From: Hymenobacter sp. 5317J-9
GTDB lineage: Bacteria > Bacteroidota > Bacteroidia > Cytophagales > Hymenobacteraceae
NCBI RefSeq assembly: GCF_022921075.1
Contig: NZ_CP095050.1
Coordinates: 1,984,001 to 2,048,000, forward strand
Direction of reading: 5' to 3'
Length of the DNA stretch: 64,000 bases
Position 1 is the first letter of the stretch. Every line of letters begins with the position of its first letter. The notes beneath the pieces were generated by a model. It did not search any database. It worked only from the letters and a program-made list of their open reading frames with translations, and had not been told where the DNA came from. The translations under genes and the position numbers were made by a program. Below, piece by piece: positions 1-8,880 of the stretch.

Positions 1-493
1 AGTAGTCGATTTCGTTGGGCGAATCGATGATGGGCATGCAGTTCACAAACCCGTCGTTAATCAGGTCGGCGATTTCCTTCTTGTAGGCCTCGGGCTTGAA
101 GCCGTTGCAGATGATGTGCTTCTGCTTGTCGACCTTGCCCTGGGCGTGCAGGTTGCGGATGATGCTGATGTCGAACCACGACGAGGTTTCGAGGTGGATG
201 TCGTTTTTCAGGGCCTCCTCCAGCACGAAGCGGAAGTGCGACGACTTGGTGCAGTAGGCGTAAGAGTAGGAACCCGTGTAGCCGGTTTTCTCGATGCCCT
301 CGGCAAACCATTTCTTGGCCCGCTGAATCTGGGAGCTGATTTTGGGCAAATACGTCAGGCGCAGCGGGGTGCCGTATTTTTCCACGAGGCCCATCAGGTC
401 GATGCCGTGAAATTGCAGCTCGTGGTCCTGCACGGTAAAGTCGGCCGTAGGAAAGTCGAAAGTCTGAGAGATGAGGTCGTGGTACGTATCCAT
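1..493 (-). CDS. speA: arginine decarboxylase, N-terminal part (cut by window edge)
   Basis: Fold-type III (alanine-racemase-like) PLP-dependent decarboxylase that would make agmatine from arginine for polyamine synthesis. The visible 164 residues begin MDTYHDLISQ and include a barrel strand with the likely PLP lysine in YAYCTKSSHF (about residue 82), the usual position in arginine and diaminopimelate decarboxylases. The catalytic C-terminal half lies beyond position 1, so ornithine or diaminopimelate specificity is not excluded. The divergently placed arginase-family gene supports a role in arginine catabolism. The start is the first ATG after a good -7 box at 541-548. Confidence 0.8.
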   Translation of the reverse strand, partial: MDTYHDLISQTFDFPTADFTVQDHELQFHGIDLMGLVEKYGTPLRLTYLPKISSQIQRAKKWFAEGIEKTGYTGSYSYAYCTKSSHFRFVLEEALKNDIHLETSSWFDISIIRNLHAQGKVDKQKHIICNGFKPEAYKKEIADLINDGFVNCMPIIDSPNEIDY

Positions 494-540
494 GCGGTTT
501 TGAAAACGGCGAAAAAGCCCGACCTTTGCGGCGGGCAGTA

Positions 541-548
541 CAAAAGTA
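541..548 (-). promoter_or_regulatory. -7 box of the arginine decarboxylase promoter
   Basis: Read on the minus strand this is TACTTTTG, an exact match to the Bacteroidota -7 element TAnnTTTG, 47 nt before the ATG. No convincing -33 TTG is visible at the usual distance. Confidence 0.5.
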
Positions 549-679
549 CCGCCGGGTCAGGATAACGGCCGGGAACCGCACGATGTTCTCCCGTTATCCC
601 GCCTCGCATCGTGACGATGGAATATTAGCGACTTGGCTACGGCAGAATCCTCTGCCGCAAGGCAGCGCTCGAAGTGTTT

Positions 680-774
680 CAGTTAACAGTTAGCAGTTAG
701 CAGTGAACAGTTGGCAGTTGGCTCATTAAGAGCATAACTATTAACTGATAACTGTTCACTGCTAACTGATAACC
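680..774. repeat. imperfect inverted repeat built from CAGTTAGCAGT-like words
   Basis: The left arm 694-712 (CAGTTAGCAGTGAACAGTT) is the exact reverse complement of 750-768, and weaker pairing extends each arm to about 35 bp around a short loop. Each arm is itself made of short direct repeats of the type AGTTAGC/AGTTAAC. It lies just upstream of the arginase gene and resembles a miniature intergenic palindrome rather than a terminator, having no T-tract. Confidence 0.75.
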
Positions 775-825
775 GAACCCTTGGAACGATGCCGCCAACC
801 TGCTTACCCAAAATCCCACCCTCCG

Positions 826-1800
826 ATGAAACGCATCAAACTTCTGGAAGTACGCTCCGAGCTCGGGGCCGGCACGCGCGGCGCCAGCATGGGCATCGAC
901 GCCCTGCGCGTAGCCTGCCTCAACAAAGGCTCCGACTATTTCCGCCGGTTCAATTCCGTGGTGCTGCCCGACCTGAACCACGTGCTGTTCGACAAAAACC
1001 ATTTTCCCTTTGCCAAGCACATCGACAGCATTTACACGGTGCAAAAGGGCATTGCCAACGCCGTGGAGCAGACGCTGCGCTTCGGCGAGTTCCCGCTGGT
1101 GCTGGCCGGCGACCACAGCTCGGCCAACGCCACCATTGCCGGCATCAAGGCGGCGTACCCGCACAAAACGCTGGGCGTCATCTGGATTGATGCCCACGCC
1201 GACATTCATTCGCCCTACACCACGCCCAGCGGCAACGTGCACGGCATGCCCCTAGCCGCCGCGCTCGGCGTCGACAACCTCAAGTACCAGCGCAACACCC
1301 CCGAACCCGAAACCCTCTTCTTCTGGCGCCGCCTCCAAAACCTGGCCGAACCCGGCCCCAAGCTCAAACCCGAGCACTTGGTGTACGTGGTGGTGCGCGA
1401 CACCGAGCAGGAAGAGGATGCCCTCATCGAAGAGCTGGGCATTAAGTGGATAAAGCTGCCTGAAATCAAGGCCAAAGGCTCGCGCCGCTTGTCCCGCGAG
1501 ATTTACGAGCACCTGCGCTTCTGCGACATGGTCTACATTTCCTTCGACGTCGACAGCCTGGATTCTAGTTTCAGCATCGGCACGGGCACGCCCGTAGAAG
1601 ACGGCCTCTACCTCTCCGAAGCCGAAAACCTGTGCCAAGACCTGCTGGAAAACGACCGGGTGGTGTGCTTCGAAATGGTCGAAATCAACCCCACGCTCGA
1701 CAACGGCAACAGCATGGCCAAAAACGCCTTCAATATTCTGGAAAAAGCCACCGAAGCCATTGAGCGCCGGCTGCGGATGGAGGAAGTGGTGAGCCGGTAG
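826..1800 (+). CDS. arginase / agmatinase family hydrolase
   Basis: Binuclear-manganese ureohydrolase of 324 residues that would release urea from arginine or agmatine. The family metal motifs are present: GDHSS (about residue 100), DAHAD (about 122-126) and SFDVDSLD (about 230-237). The N-terminus, with LGAGTRGASMGIDAL, is closer to bacterial arginases than to agmatinases, but the divergent arginine decarboxylase makes agmatine a reasonable alternative substrate. The ATG at 826 is preferred over an upstream TTG at 781 that would lie against the inverted repeat. Confidence 0.85.
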   Translation: MKRIKLLEVRSELGAGTRGASMGIDALRVACLNKGSDYFRRFNSVVLPDLNHVLFDKNHFPFAKHIDSIYTVQKGIANAVEQTLRFGEFPLVLAGDHSSANATIAGIKAAYPHKTLGVIWIDAHADIHSPYTTPSGNVHGMPLAAALGVDNLKYQRNTPEPETLFFWRRLQNLAEPGPKLKPEHLVYVVVRDTEQEEDALIEELGIKWIKLPEIKAKGSRRLSREIYEHLRFCDMVYISFDVDSLDSSFSIGTGTPVEDGLYLSEAENLCQDLLENDRVVCFEMVEINPTLDNGNSMAKNAFNILEKATEAIERRLRMEEVVSR

Positions 1801-1923
1801 CAACGCCAGCGCAAGCTTCGGTTTGGTATTCAACCGTTGGGACGGAGCAGCGCGGTAAGAAGCCGAACCGTGCTTCCTCTTTTTTTGGAGAAGAGGACAG
1901 GGGGTGGGGTTCTCGTGAGAACG

Positions 1924-1931
1924 TACCTTTG
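1924..1931 (+). promoter_or_regulatory. -7 box of argS
   Basis: TACCTTTG matches TAnnTTTG exactly and lies only four bases before the GTG start at 1936. Transcription would begin at or very near the start codon, implying a leaderless or nearly leaderless mRNA. Confidence 0.6.
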
Positions 1932-1935
1932 CCCC

Positions 1936-3729
1936 GTGCAACAGTTAGAATCCTCCCTCAAAACCGCCCTGCAAACCGCCGCTCAGGCCGTTTTTGGCGT
2001 TGAAATCCCCGCCGCCAGCCTCACGCTCCAGCCCACGCGCAAGGAGTTTGCCGGCAGCTTCACCCTTGTCACGTTCCCGCTCACCAAAGCGTTGGGCAAA
2101 GGCCCCGAGCAAATCGGCCAGGCCCTGGGCGAGTGGTTGAAAACCAACGAGCCCCGCGTGCGCGGCTACAACGTGGTGAAAGGCTTCCTCAACCTCGAAA
2201 TTGCCGATGCCGAGTGGCTGGCCCTGTTCGGGCAATTGCGGGCGCAGCCCGCGGGTGCCCCGCTGGCCATTGATGGGCCGCGCAACGTGGTGGTCGAATA
2301 CTCCTCGCCCAACACCAACAAGCCCCTGCACTTGGGCCACCTGCGCAACAACTTCCTGGGCTACTCGGTGGCCGAGATTCTCAAAGCCACCGGCGCCACC
2401 GTCACCAAGGCCAACCTAGTGAACGACCGCGGCATTCACATTTGCAAGTCGATGATTGCCTACCAGCACTTCGGCCAGGGCGAAACTCCCGCCGAAGCGG
2501 GCATGAAGGGCGACCACCTCGCCGGCAAGTACTACGTGCTGTTTGAGAAGCATTACCGCGAAGAAATCAAGCAGCTCGAAGCCGAAGGCGTGGCCACCGA
2601 CATCGCCAAAAAGCAAGCCCCCCTCATGACCGAGGCCCAGCAGATGCTGCAAGCCTGGGAGGCCGGCGACCCCGAAGTGAAAGCCCTCTGGAGCAAGATG
2701 AACGGCTGGGTGTACGAAGGCTTCGATGCCACTTACAAGAACATTGGCGTCGATTTCGACCAGTACTACTACGAGTCCGAAACCTATCTGCTGGGCAAGG
2801 AGCGGGTGGAAGAGGGCCTTGGAAAAGGCGTGTTCTTTAAAAAGGAAAACGGCTCGGTGTGGGTCGATTTGCAGGCCGAGGGCTTGGATGAAAAGCTCCT
2901 GCTCCGCGCCGACGGCACCAGCGTCTACATCACCCAGGACCTGGGCACGGCCGAGCTCAAGTACCAGGATTTTGGCTACGACAGCAGCATCTACGTCATC
3001 GCCGACGAGCAGAACTACCACATGCAGGTGCTGCAGGCCACGCTCAAAAAGCTGGGCAAGCCCTACGCAGACGCCATTCACCACCTCAGCTACGGCATGG
3101 TGGACCTGCCCTCCGGCAAGATGAAATCGCGCGAAGGCACCGTGGTGGACGCCGACGAGCTGGTACGCGACGTGGTGGCCGCCGCCAAAGCCGCCACCCT
3201 CGAAAAAGGCAAAACCGAAGGCCTCAGCGATGCCGAATTGGAGGAGCTTTATCACATGCTGGGCCTCGGTGCGCTGAAATACTACCTGCTGAAAGTAGAC
3301 CCCAAGAAGCGCATGCTCTTCAACCCCGAAGAGTCGGTGAGCCTGGAAGGCCACACGGGGCCGTTCATCCAGTACTCGCACGCCCGCATTGCCGCCATTC
3401 GCCGCAAAGCAGCCGAGCTGGGCATTGATGAACAGACTGATTGGAGCCAGCTCGCCGACCTCGAACCCACTGAGCAGGAGTTGATTCAGGAGCTGGCTCG
3501 CTATGCCTCGGTAGCGGCGGAGGCGGCGCGCAACCTTTCGCCCGCCGTCGTCGCGCAATATGCCTACGACCTCGCAAAGGCTTACAACCGCTTCTACGCC
3601 GAGGTGTCGATTTTTCAGGAAACCGATGCAGCCAAGCGGAGCCTGCGGGTGGCGCTGTCGTCCCGCGTAGGTGAGCAGATTAAGGCTTCGATGGGCCTGC
3701 TGGGCATCCAAGTGCCCGAGCGGATGTAG
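1936..3729 (+). CDS. argS: arginine--tRNA ligase
   Basis: Class I aminoacyl-tRNA synthetase charging tRNA-Arg, 597 residues, normal for the family. The HIGH signature is HLGH at residues 132-135 after SSPNTNKPL, and the KMSKS-like loop is KMKSREG at about 395-401. The C-terminal DALR-type anticodon domain ends in GLLGIQVPERM, typical of ArgS. No ATG precedes the conserved N-terminal Arg_tRNA_synt_N domain; the GTG at 1936 gives VQQLESSL and sits just after a -7 box, so it is chosen. The TAG stop is formed by the first three bases of the inverted repeat that follows. Confidence 0.93.
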   Translation: MQQLESSLKTALQTAAQAVFGVEIPAASLTLQPTRKEFAGSFTLVTFPLTKALGKGPEQIGQALGEWLKTNEPRVRGYNVVKGFLNLEIADAEWLALFGQLRAQPAGAPLAIDGPRNVVVEYSSPNTNKPLHLGHLRNNFLGYSVAEILKATGATVTKANLVNDRGIHICKSMIAYQHFGQGETPAEAGMKGDHLAGKYYVLFEKHYREEIKQLEAEGVATDIAKKQAPLMTEAQQMLQAWEAGDPEVKALWSKMNGWVYEGFDATYKNIGVDFDQYYYESETYLLGKERVEEGLGKGVFFKKENGSVWVDLQAEGLDEKLLLRADGTSVYITQDLGTAELKYQDFGYDSSIYVIADEQNYHMQVLQATLKKLGKPYADAIHHLSYGMVDLPSGKMKSREGTVVDADELVRDVVAAAKAATLEKGKTEGLSDAELEELYHMLGLGALKYYLLKVDPKKRMLFNPEESVSLEGHTGPFIQYSHARIAAIRRKAAELGIDEQTDWSQLADLEPTEQELIQELARYASVAAEAARNLSPAVVAQYAYDLAKAYNRFYAEVSIFQETDAAKRSLRVALSSRVGEQIKASMGLLGIQVPERM

Positions 3730-3832
3730 AGACGCAATATTTTGCGTCTCGTCGTTGAACGGCCGCAACTGCGCAATACAGCGCCAACTAAACAACATCA
3801 GCAACGACGAGACGCAAAATATTGCGTCTCTA
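3727..3832. repeat. 31-bp perfect inverted repeat, TAGAGACGC family
   Basis: The 31-base left arm (3727-3757, beginning TAGAGACGCAATATTTTGCG) is the exact reverse complement of 3802-3832, with a 44-base spacer. A second member lies at 34942-35063. The first three bases are the argS stop codon, and the last two begin a -7-like word (TACCTTGT, 3831-3838) ahead of the next gene. Each arm contains its own smaller palindrome, GACGCAATATTTTGCGTC. Confidence 0.9.
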
Positions 3833-3846
3833 CCTTGTTCTATCTC

Positions 3847-4428
3847 ATGAAATCCATTGCCGTTTATTGCGGTTCCAGCGCCGGAACCAACCCCAATTTT
3901 ATTACCCAAGCGCAAGCCTTGGCCAAAGCCATGGTGGCCCAAAATCTGACGCTGGTGTACGGCGGCGGCCGCGTGGGTTTGATGGGCACCATCGCCGATG
4001 CCGTGCTGGCGGAGGGCGGTCAGGTCGTCGGCGTTATCCCTGATTTTCTGGATGCCAAGGAGTTGGCGCACAAAGGCTGCACCGAGCTGCACGTGGTGAA
4101 ATCCATGCACGAGCGCAAGCTGATGATGGCCGACCGCGCCGACGGCTTCATCGCCATGCCCGGTGGCTACGGCACCCTCGAAGAGCTGTTCGAGGTCCTG
4201 ACCTGGGGCCAGCTTGGCCTGCATCGGAAGCCCGTGGCCCTGCTGAACGTGGACGGCTACTACGACCTGCTCCTGCAGGCCCTCGACCGCATGGCCGCCG
4301 ACCAGCTGCTGCGCGCCGAAAACCGCGCCCAACTGTTGCAATCGGCCAATCCGGAAGAATTGCTGGCTCAGATGACGGCCTACCAGCCAGTGCAGCTGGA
4401 GAAGTGGCTGACCCCGCCCACCACGTGA
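3847..4428 (+). CDS. LOG-family nucleotide phosphoribohydrolase (TIGR00730)
   Basis: Rossmann-fold 193-residue protein of the LOG / former lysine-decarboxylase family, which cleaves the N-glycosidic bond of (cytokinin) nucleoside 5'-monophosphates. The two diagnostic motifs are present: GGGRVGLMG (residues 39-47) and PGGYGTLEE (105-113). The start is the ATG giving MKSIAVYCGS, the usual N-terminus; the longer frame would run into the inverted repeat. In bacteria the physiological substrate is often unknown, so a housekeeping AMP/purine salvage role is as likely as cytokinin activation. Confidence 0.9.
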   Translation: MKSIAVYCGSSAGTNPNFITQAQALAKAMVAQNLTLVYGGGRVGLMGTIADAVLAEGGQVVGVIPDFLDAKELAHKGCTELHVVKSMHERKLMMADRADGFIAMPGGYGTLEELFEVLTWGQLGLHRKPVALLNVDGYYDLLLQALDRMAADQLLRAENRAQLLQSANPEELLAQMTAYQPVQLEKWLTPPTT

Positions 4429-4558
4429 GCTGGCGCGGCCCGGTACTTCCAAGGCCGGGCTTGGATTGACGCACATCCAGCGTTTGCACTACGGGCGGAA
4501 ACCCTATTGACCCTCGGCCGGTTACGCAGGCAATTGTTACAACGCTTACCTTCAATCC

Positions 4559-5146
4559 ATGAAAAATTCCCTGTTCCTCACGTTTGCCGTGGCCGCTTCG
4601 GCCCTGGCCTTCACCGCCGCCAAGCCGGCCAACCCTTCTGCTATGTCGCCCGCTACTGAGACCGCCAAACCAGCCCCTTCCGTGTACGATTTCACGGTGA
4701 AATCCATCGACGGCAAAGACGTGAAGCTGAGCCAGTACAAAGGCAAAAAGCTACTCATCGTGAATACCGCCTCGAAGTGCGGCTTCACCCCGCAGTACAA
4801 GGAGTTGGAAGAGCTGTCGAAAAAGTACGCGGGCAAAGTGGTTGTGCTGGGCTTTCCCTCCAACAGCTTCAACCAGGAGCTGGCCTCGAATGCCGAAGTG
4901 GCTTCGTTCTGCGAGAAAAACTACGGCGTGACCTTCCCGCTCTTCGAAACCATTCCCGTGAAAGGCGACGAAGCCGCCCCGCTATACAAATACCTGGCGG
5001 ACAAGACCAAGAACGGCGCCGTTTCCGACGCGCCGAACTGGAACTTCTGCAAGTACCTGGTGAATGAGAAAGGCCAGGTGGTGAAGTTCTACAACTCCAA
5101 AGTGACGCCCCTGAGCCCCGAGTTGGTGGCTGATATCACGAAGTAG
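4559..5146 (+). CDS. glutathione-peroxidase family thiol peroxidase, exported
   Basis: 195-residue peroxidase that reduces hydroperoxides through a cysteine; C74 in NTASKCGFTP replaces the selenocysteine of animal enzymes. The family Gln/Trp region appears as LGFPSNSFNQE and DAPNWNFCKYLV. The first ~22 residues form a signal peptide (MKNSLFLTFAVAASALAFTA), so it should act in the periplasm, probably with a thioredoxin-like reductant. An extra cysteine lies in the WNFC motif, where most relatives have E, T or S; its role is unknown. A near -7 word (TACCTTCA, 4547-4554) lies four bases before the ATG. Confidence 0.9.
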   Translation: MKNSLFLTFAVAASALAFTAAKPANPSAMSPATETAKPAPSVYDFTVKSIDGKDVKLSQYKGKKLLIVNTASKCGFTPQYKELEELSKKYAGKVVVLGFPSNSFNQELASNAEVASFCEKNYGVTFPLFETIPVKGDEAAPLYKYLADKTKNGAVSDAPNWNFCKYLVNEKGQVVKFYNSKVTPLSPELVADITK

Positions 5147-5167
5147 TCATTGCCTGAATTGGTTGGG

Positions 5168-5257
5168 ACGTCATGCTGAGCGCAGCCGAAGCATCTCTAC
5201 CGCACGCCTGAAGTTAGTGGCGCGGTAAAGATGTTTCGACTGCGCTCAGCGTGACGT
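5168..5257. repeat. inverted repeat, GTCATGCTGAGCGCAG family
   Basis: Arms 5168-5203 and 5222-5257 pair with a few mismatches. Related copies lie at 25871-25968 and 54808-54898. It sits between two genes read in the same direction and has no T-tract. Confidence 0.85.
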
Positions 5258-5297
5258 TCTTTTGTTTTCTGTTTCTCGTTAGCTTTCCCCGTTGCCC

Positions 5298-6194
5298 ATG
5301 TCCCCCTGGATTTCCGCCTTCCGCCCCCGCACGCTGCCGCTGGCCCTGGCCAGCATCCTCACGGGCGGCTTTCTTGCCAAAGCCAACGGCCAGTTCAACG
5401 GCTTGGTGGTGGCGCTGGCGGCCCTCACCACCGTCCTGCTCCAAATCCTGAGCAACCTGGCCAACGACTACGGCGACTCGCAAAACGGCGCCGACAGCGT
5501 GCACCGCCAGGGCCCGCAGCGCGCCGTGCAAAGCGGCGCCATCACCCCCGCGCAGATGAAGCGCGGCATGTGGATTTGCGGGCTGCTGGCGCTGGGCAGC
5601 GGGCTGGCGCTGCTGTGGGTGGCGCTGGGTGCGGCCGGGCTGGGATTGTTCCTGGGATTTTTGGCGCTGGGGCTGGCGGCCATCTGGGCGGCGGTGAACT
5701 ACACGGCGGGCGCGAACCCCTACGGCTACGCGGGGTTCGGCGACATCTCGGTGTTTCTGTTTTTCGGCATCGTGGGCGTGTGCGGCACGTACTTTTTGCA
5801 AACCCGTAGCTTGCCGCTGCCGGTGCTGCTGCCCGCTGCCGCGTTGGGCTGCTTCGCCACGGCCGTGCTGAACGTGAACAATATCCGCGACATCAACTCC
5901 GACGTGCTGGCCGGCAAAATCACCATTCCGGTGCGGCTGGGCGCGGTGCATGCCCGGCGCTACCACTGGCTGCTGCTGCTGCTGGGCCTCGGATGCGCCA
6001 CGGTGTTTGTGGCGCTCACCTACCACTCGCCCTGGCAGTGGCTGTATGCGCTGGCCGTGCCGCTGTTCGCCTTCAACGCCATTCAGGTGTGGCAGCGGCA
6101 GGAGTCGATGCAGATTGACCCGCTGCTCAAGCAAATGGCCCTAAGCACGCTGGTGTTCACGGTGCTGTTTGGGGTGGGGCAGGTGCTGGGGTAG
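5298..6194 (+). CDS. menA: 1,4-dihydroxy-2-naphthoate polyprenyltransferase
   Basis: UbiA-superfamily membrane enzyme of 298 residues that prenylates 1,4-dihydroxy-2-naphthoate to demethylmenaquinone, the last-but-one step of menaquinone synthesis. The first Mg-prenyl-diphosphate motif is NDYGDSQNGAD (about residues 56-66) and the second is NNIRDINSD near residue 195. Some eight hydrophobic segments follow. MenA is expected in an aerobic Bacteroidota relying on menaquinone. The ATG at 5298 (MSPWISAFRP) is chosen over a TTG two codons earlier. Confidence 0.9.
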   Translation: MSPWISAFRPRTLPLALASILTGGFLAKANGQFNGLVVALAALTTVLLQILSNLANDYGDSQNGADSVHRQGPQRAVQSGAITPAQMKRGMWICGLLALGSGLALLWVALGAAGLGLFLGFLALGLAAIWAAVNYTAGANPYGYAGFGDISVFLFFGIVGVCGTYFLQTRSLPLPVLLPAAALGCFATAVLNVNNIRDINSDVLAGKITIPVRLGAVHARRYHWLLLLLGLGCATVFVALTYHSPWQWLYALAVPLFAFNAIQVWQRQESMQIDPLLKQMALSTLVFTVLFGVGQVLG

Positions 6195-6233
6195 GTACAG
6201 CAGCAGTGGAGCCATGTACGTACTTTTATGCTC

Positions 6234-6878
6234 ATGAACAACGTTGTTCCTATACTCGCATTGCTGTGGGTAGTCGGAATTGGCCAACTGCCTGGTCAAG
6301 GCATACTTCCGAAGTATGGTACTCCGGCACCTGCTGTTCTCGCATCTGAAAAACTCCTAAACCTGCCGGTACCGGCCGTGCGCGGACGGACGTTGACTGG
6401 GCGTATGGTAGACGCTGCTTACTTCAAAGGCCGCGTCACATTACTCAATTTCATGTATCTCGGCTGTCAGCCTTGCATGGCCGAGCTGCCACTGTTGAAG
6501 CGAGTGAGCCAGCAATACGCTGGCAGGGTACAGGTGCTGAGCGTGGTACCGCATCCGGCCGCACGTTTGCGCCGCTTTAATGGAACGGGAAACGCTGCCG
6601 AAGCCAGGTTGCGCAAATCTTTAGGTGTCGGCCCGATTACGCATGAATTGCTACCTGAATGCGGCGAGATTCAGGCTGGTGCGCTCACCACTTTTGGGCC
6701 GGAGTGTGAAGACATAGCTCACCGGTTTTTGGTTGATGGTTACCCGTGCAGCTTCCTCATCGACCGCCGAGGGGTTATTCGCTACGTTTTTAATGGATTT
6801 CCCACCGCACCGCCTTATCTCGCCAAGCAGGAGCAAACGATAACAGCCGCCATTAATAAACTGGTAGCGGAAAAATAG
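6234..6878 (+). CDS. exported thioredoxin-fold (TlpA/SCO-like) redox protein
   Basis: 214-residue protein with a signal peptide or membrane anchor followed by a thioredoxin fold: VTLLNFMYLGCQPCMAELPL carries the CxxC pair about 78 residues in, and a C-terminal FLIDRRGVIRYVFNG strand is typical of TlpA/AhpC-like domains. Two further cysteines (PECGEI and GPECED) lie between them, and the long insertion is unlike a minimal TlpA. It may serve in periplasmic disulfide reduction or cytochrome maturation. GC content is visibly lower than its neighbours, suggesting a separate history. An ATG at 6228 overlaps the putative -7 box (6221-6228), so the next in-frame ATG is preferred. Confidence 0.7.
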   Translation: MNNVVPILALLWVVGIGQLPGQGILPKYGTPAPAVLASEKLLNLPVPAVRGRTLTGRMVDAAYFKGRVTLLNFMYLGCQPCMAELPLLKRVSQQYAGRVQVLSVVPHPAARLRRFNGTGNAAEARLRKSLGVGPITHELLPECGEIQAGALTTFGPECEDIAHRFLVDGYPCSFLIDRRGVIRYVFNGFPTAPPYLAKQEQTITAAINKLVAEK

Positions 6879-6910
6879 GACATAATAGAATAGGCAGTGG
6901 TATAGTCGCG

Positions 6911-6950
6911 TCAATAAAAAAGCAGCTTCGCGAGGCTGCTTTTTTATTGA
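6911..6950. terminator. bidirectional intrinsic terminator
   Basis: A perfect 16-bp inverted repeat (6911-6926 and 6935-6950) with A-tract and T-tract on both sides of a GCAGC stem lies between the convergent redox-protein and helicase genes. It can act in either direction. Confidence 0.9.
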
Positions 6951-6962
6951 CTCACTGTGTTT

Positions 6963-8684
6963 TTACTCAGTTGGAGCGAGTGGAGCGGCAGGTACTTCAC
7001 CAGCGGTTGAAGAACCTGCCGGCTTGGGCCCGCGCTTGCGGTTGCGCCCACCCCGGCTGCGGCGACGCTCCCCTTCGGCGCGGGGCTCGCGGGCTTCGCC
7101 TTCGGGCCGGGGTTCACGGGGCGGCCGTGCCTCGCCCTCGGGCCGCGGGGCGCGGGGCTCCCGTGGTTCACGGGGCGGGCGGATTTCGCCTTCGGGACGC
7201 GGGGCACGGTCGGGGCGGGGGCCCCGGTCGCGGCGCTCTTCGCCTTCGGGGCGGGGCGGGCGCTGGTAGGGCACGGCGGGCGCCTGGCCGGCATCCAGCG
7301 CGGCCAAGGCGTTTTTGGCGGCGGCGAGACGCTCCAGGTGCTTGGGGTCTTTGGGGTCTGGGGCGTCGCGGCGGGGCTTGCCGCCGTCGCGGCCACCATC
7401 CCGGCCGCCACCTTCGCGGCGCGGGCCCCGGTCACCTTCGGCGCGGGGGCCACGGTCGCGGCCGCCGCCACCGCCGTGGCCGCCACGGGCCGGACGGCCG
7501 CCGATTTTGCCTCCCAGGCCGGCAAAGCGCTTGGGGTCAAACTCGGGCGCTTCGCCCAGGCCCAACTGCTCGGTGATTTTCTGTTTCTCGATGTCGCGCT
7601 CGATGAGCTTTTCAATTTTCACCACCCGGTCCTGGTCCTGGTCCGAGATGAAGGTAATGGCCGTGCCTTTGGTGGCCGCTCTGGCGGTACGACCAATCCG
7701 GTGCACGTAGTCCTCGGCCGCGCGGGGGATGTCGTAGTTCACCACGTGGCTGAGCGAGTCGATGTCGATGCCGCGGCTGAGCACGTCGGTGGCCACCAGA
7801 ATGGGGAACTGCTTGTTTTTGAAGGCGCGCATGATTTCCTCCCGCTCTTCCTGAGTGCGGTCGGAGCTGATGCCGCGGGCTTCCACGCCCAGTTTATTTA
7901 CGGCGCGCACGATGCCGCCCACGGCCGCTTTCTGACTGGTGAAGAGCACCATGCTCTGCACGTCCTGCGTCTTAATGATGTGCTCGAGCAGGTAGATTTT
8001 CTGGCGGTCGTAAGCCATGTAAAACTGCTGGTCGATGCCGGCAGCGGGCTTCGACACGGCCAGCCGGATTTCATCCGGGTTCTTCAGAATCTGCTGCGAG
8101 AAGTCGCGGATTTTGCTGGGCATGGTGGCCGAGAACAGCAGTGTCTGGCGCTCTTTGGGCAGCTGGCGCACGATGTTCAGGATGTCATCCGAAAAGCCCA
8201 TGTCCATCATCTTGTCGGCCTCGTCCAGCACCAGGTACTTGATTTGGTCGAACTTCACGTAGCCCATTTGCAGGTGGGCAATGAGGCGGCCGGGCGTGGC
8301 GATGATGATGTCGGCGCCGGAGGTGAGGGCGCGCTTCTGCTGCTCCCAGTTCTCCGATTTGCCGCCGCCGTAGATGGCGATAGAGCTGGCTTCCACGTAG
8401 TAGCCGAAGCCCATCACCTGCTCGTCAATCTGGGTGGCCAGCTCGCGGGTGGGCACCAGAATGAGCGTGGTGGTATGGCCGTGCTTGGCGTGCGAAATCT
8501 TATCGAGCAGCGGCAGCAGGTAGGCGGCGGTTTTGCCGGTGCCGGTTTGGGCGCAGGCAATCAGGTCTTTGCCTTCGATGATTTTGGGAATGGCCTGCTC
8601 CTGAATGGGGGTGGCCTGCTGGTAGTTCATGGCGTCGACGCCGGCCAGCAGGTCGTCGTGCAGCTTGAATTCGTGAAACGTCAA
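6963..8684 (-). CDS. DEAD-box RNA helicase, RhlE type, with Arg/Gly/Glu-rich tail
   Basis: ATP-dependent RNA helicase of 573 residues. All core motifs can be read in order: Q motif with TPIQEQAIP, AQTGTGKT (Walker A), PTRELA, TPGR, DEAD, SAT, ATDVLSRGID and HRIGRTAR. After about residue 390 comes a ~180-residue basic, low-complexity tail built from RPEGE, PREPRE, RGPR and GGRDGG repeats, typical of RhlE/CshA-like helicases involved in ribosome assembly and cold adaptation. The tail is likely disordered and RNA-binding. The long antisense frames over this gene are shadows. Confidence 0.92.
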   Translation of the reverse strand: MTFHEFKLHDDLLAGVDAMNYQQATPIQEQAIPKIIEGKDLIACAQTGTGKTAAYLLPLLDKISHAKHGHTTTLILVPTRELATQIDEQVMGFGYYVEASSIAIYGGGKSENWEQQKRALTSGADIIIATPGRLIAHLQMGYVKFDQIKYLVLDEADKMMDMGFSDDILNIVRQLPKERQTLLFSATMPSKIRDFSQQILKNPDEIRLAVSKPAAGIDQQFYMAYDRQKIYLLEHIIKTQDVQSMVLFTSQKAAVGGIVRAVNKLGVEARGISSDRTQEEREEIMRAFKNKQFPILVATDVLSRGIDIDSLSHVVNYDIPRAAEDYVHRIGRTARAATKGTAITFISDQDQDRVVKIEKLIERDIEKQKITEQLGLGEAPEFDPKRFAGLGGKIGGRPARGGHGGGGGRDRGPRAEGDRGPRREGGGRDGGRDGGKPRRDAPDPKDPKHLERLAAAKNALAALDAGQAPAVPYQRPPRPEGEERRDRGPRPDRAPRPEGEIRPPREPREPRAPRPEGEARPPREPRPEGEAREPRAEGERRRSRGGRNRKRGPKPAGSSTAGEVPAAPLAPTE

Positions 8685-8794
8685 GGTTCAGCTAATAAGA
8701 GTTGTAAATGACTGACCTTGATGCCTTGGCCAGCAAACCGCTTGATTTGAGGTAAAGATACGGCGGGCCGGGCGGAGGTTTGTGAGGAAGAGGG

Positions 8795-8880
8795 TAGGGT
8801 GCGGGGCTTGCCCCCGCCCGCCGCTGAACGACTGGCTTTCGATTCGTTCAACGGCGGGCGGGGGCAAGCCCCGCACCCTA
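8795..8880. repeat. 37-bp inverted repeat, TAGGGTGCGGGGCTTGCCCC family
   Basis: Arms 8795-8831 and 8844-8880 pair almost perfectly. The same core, GGGGCTTGCCCCCGCCC, recurs at 31559-31644. The final TA of the right arm starts the -7-like word TACATTTA (8879-8886) immediately before the methyltransferase gene. Confidence 0.88.

Larger units (their letters stand above)
494..825. other. divergent intergenic region, no gene seen
   Basis: About 330 bp between speA (minus) and the arginase gene (plus). It holds the minus-strand -7 box at 541-548 and the inverted repeat at 680-774. No open frame here has a family match or a plausible start context. Confidence 0.6.

Noticed and set aside
3727-3832. 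Ordinary rho-independent terminator for argS
   Set aside because: The stem is far longer than needed, has a 44-base loop, no T-run, and recurs elsewhere as a dispersed element.
2416-4476. 686-codon open frame on the minus strand opposite argS and LOG
   Set aside because: It is the complement of two well-supported genes; extreme third-position GC keeps antisense frames open. The product has no recognisable domain and spans two genes and a palindrome.
7024-7500. DNA tandem repeat of its own
   Set aside because: The repetitive pattern is explained by the RPEGE/PREPRE/GGRDGG repeats of the helicase tail.
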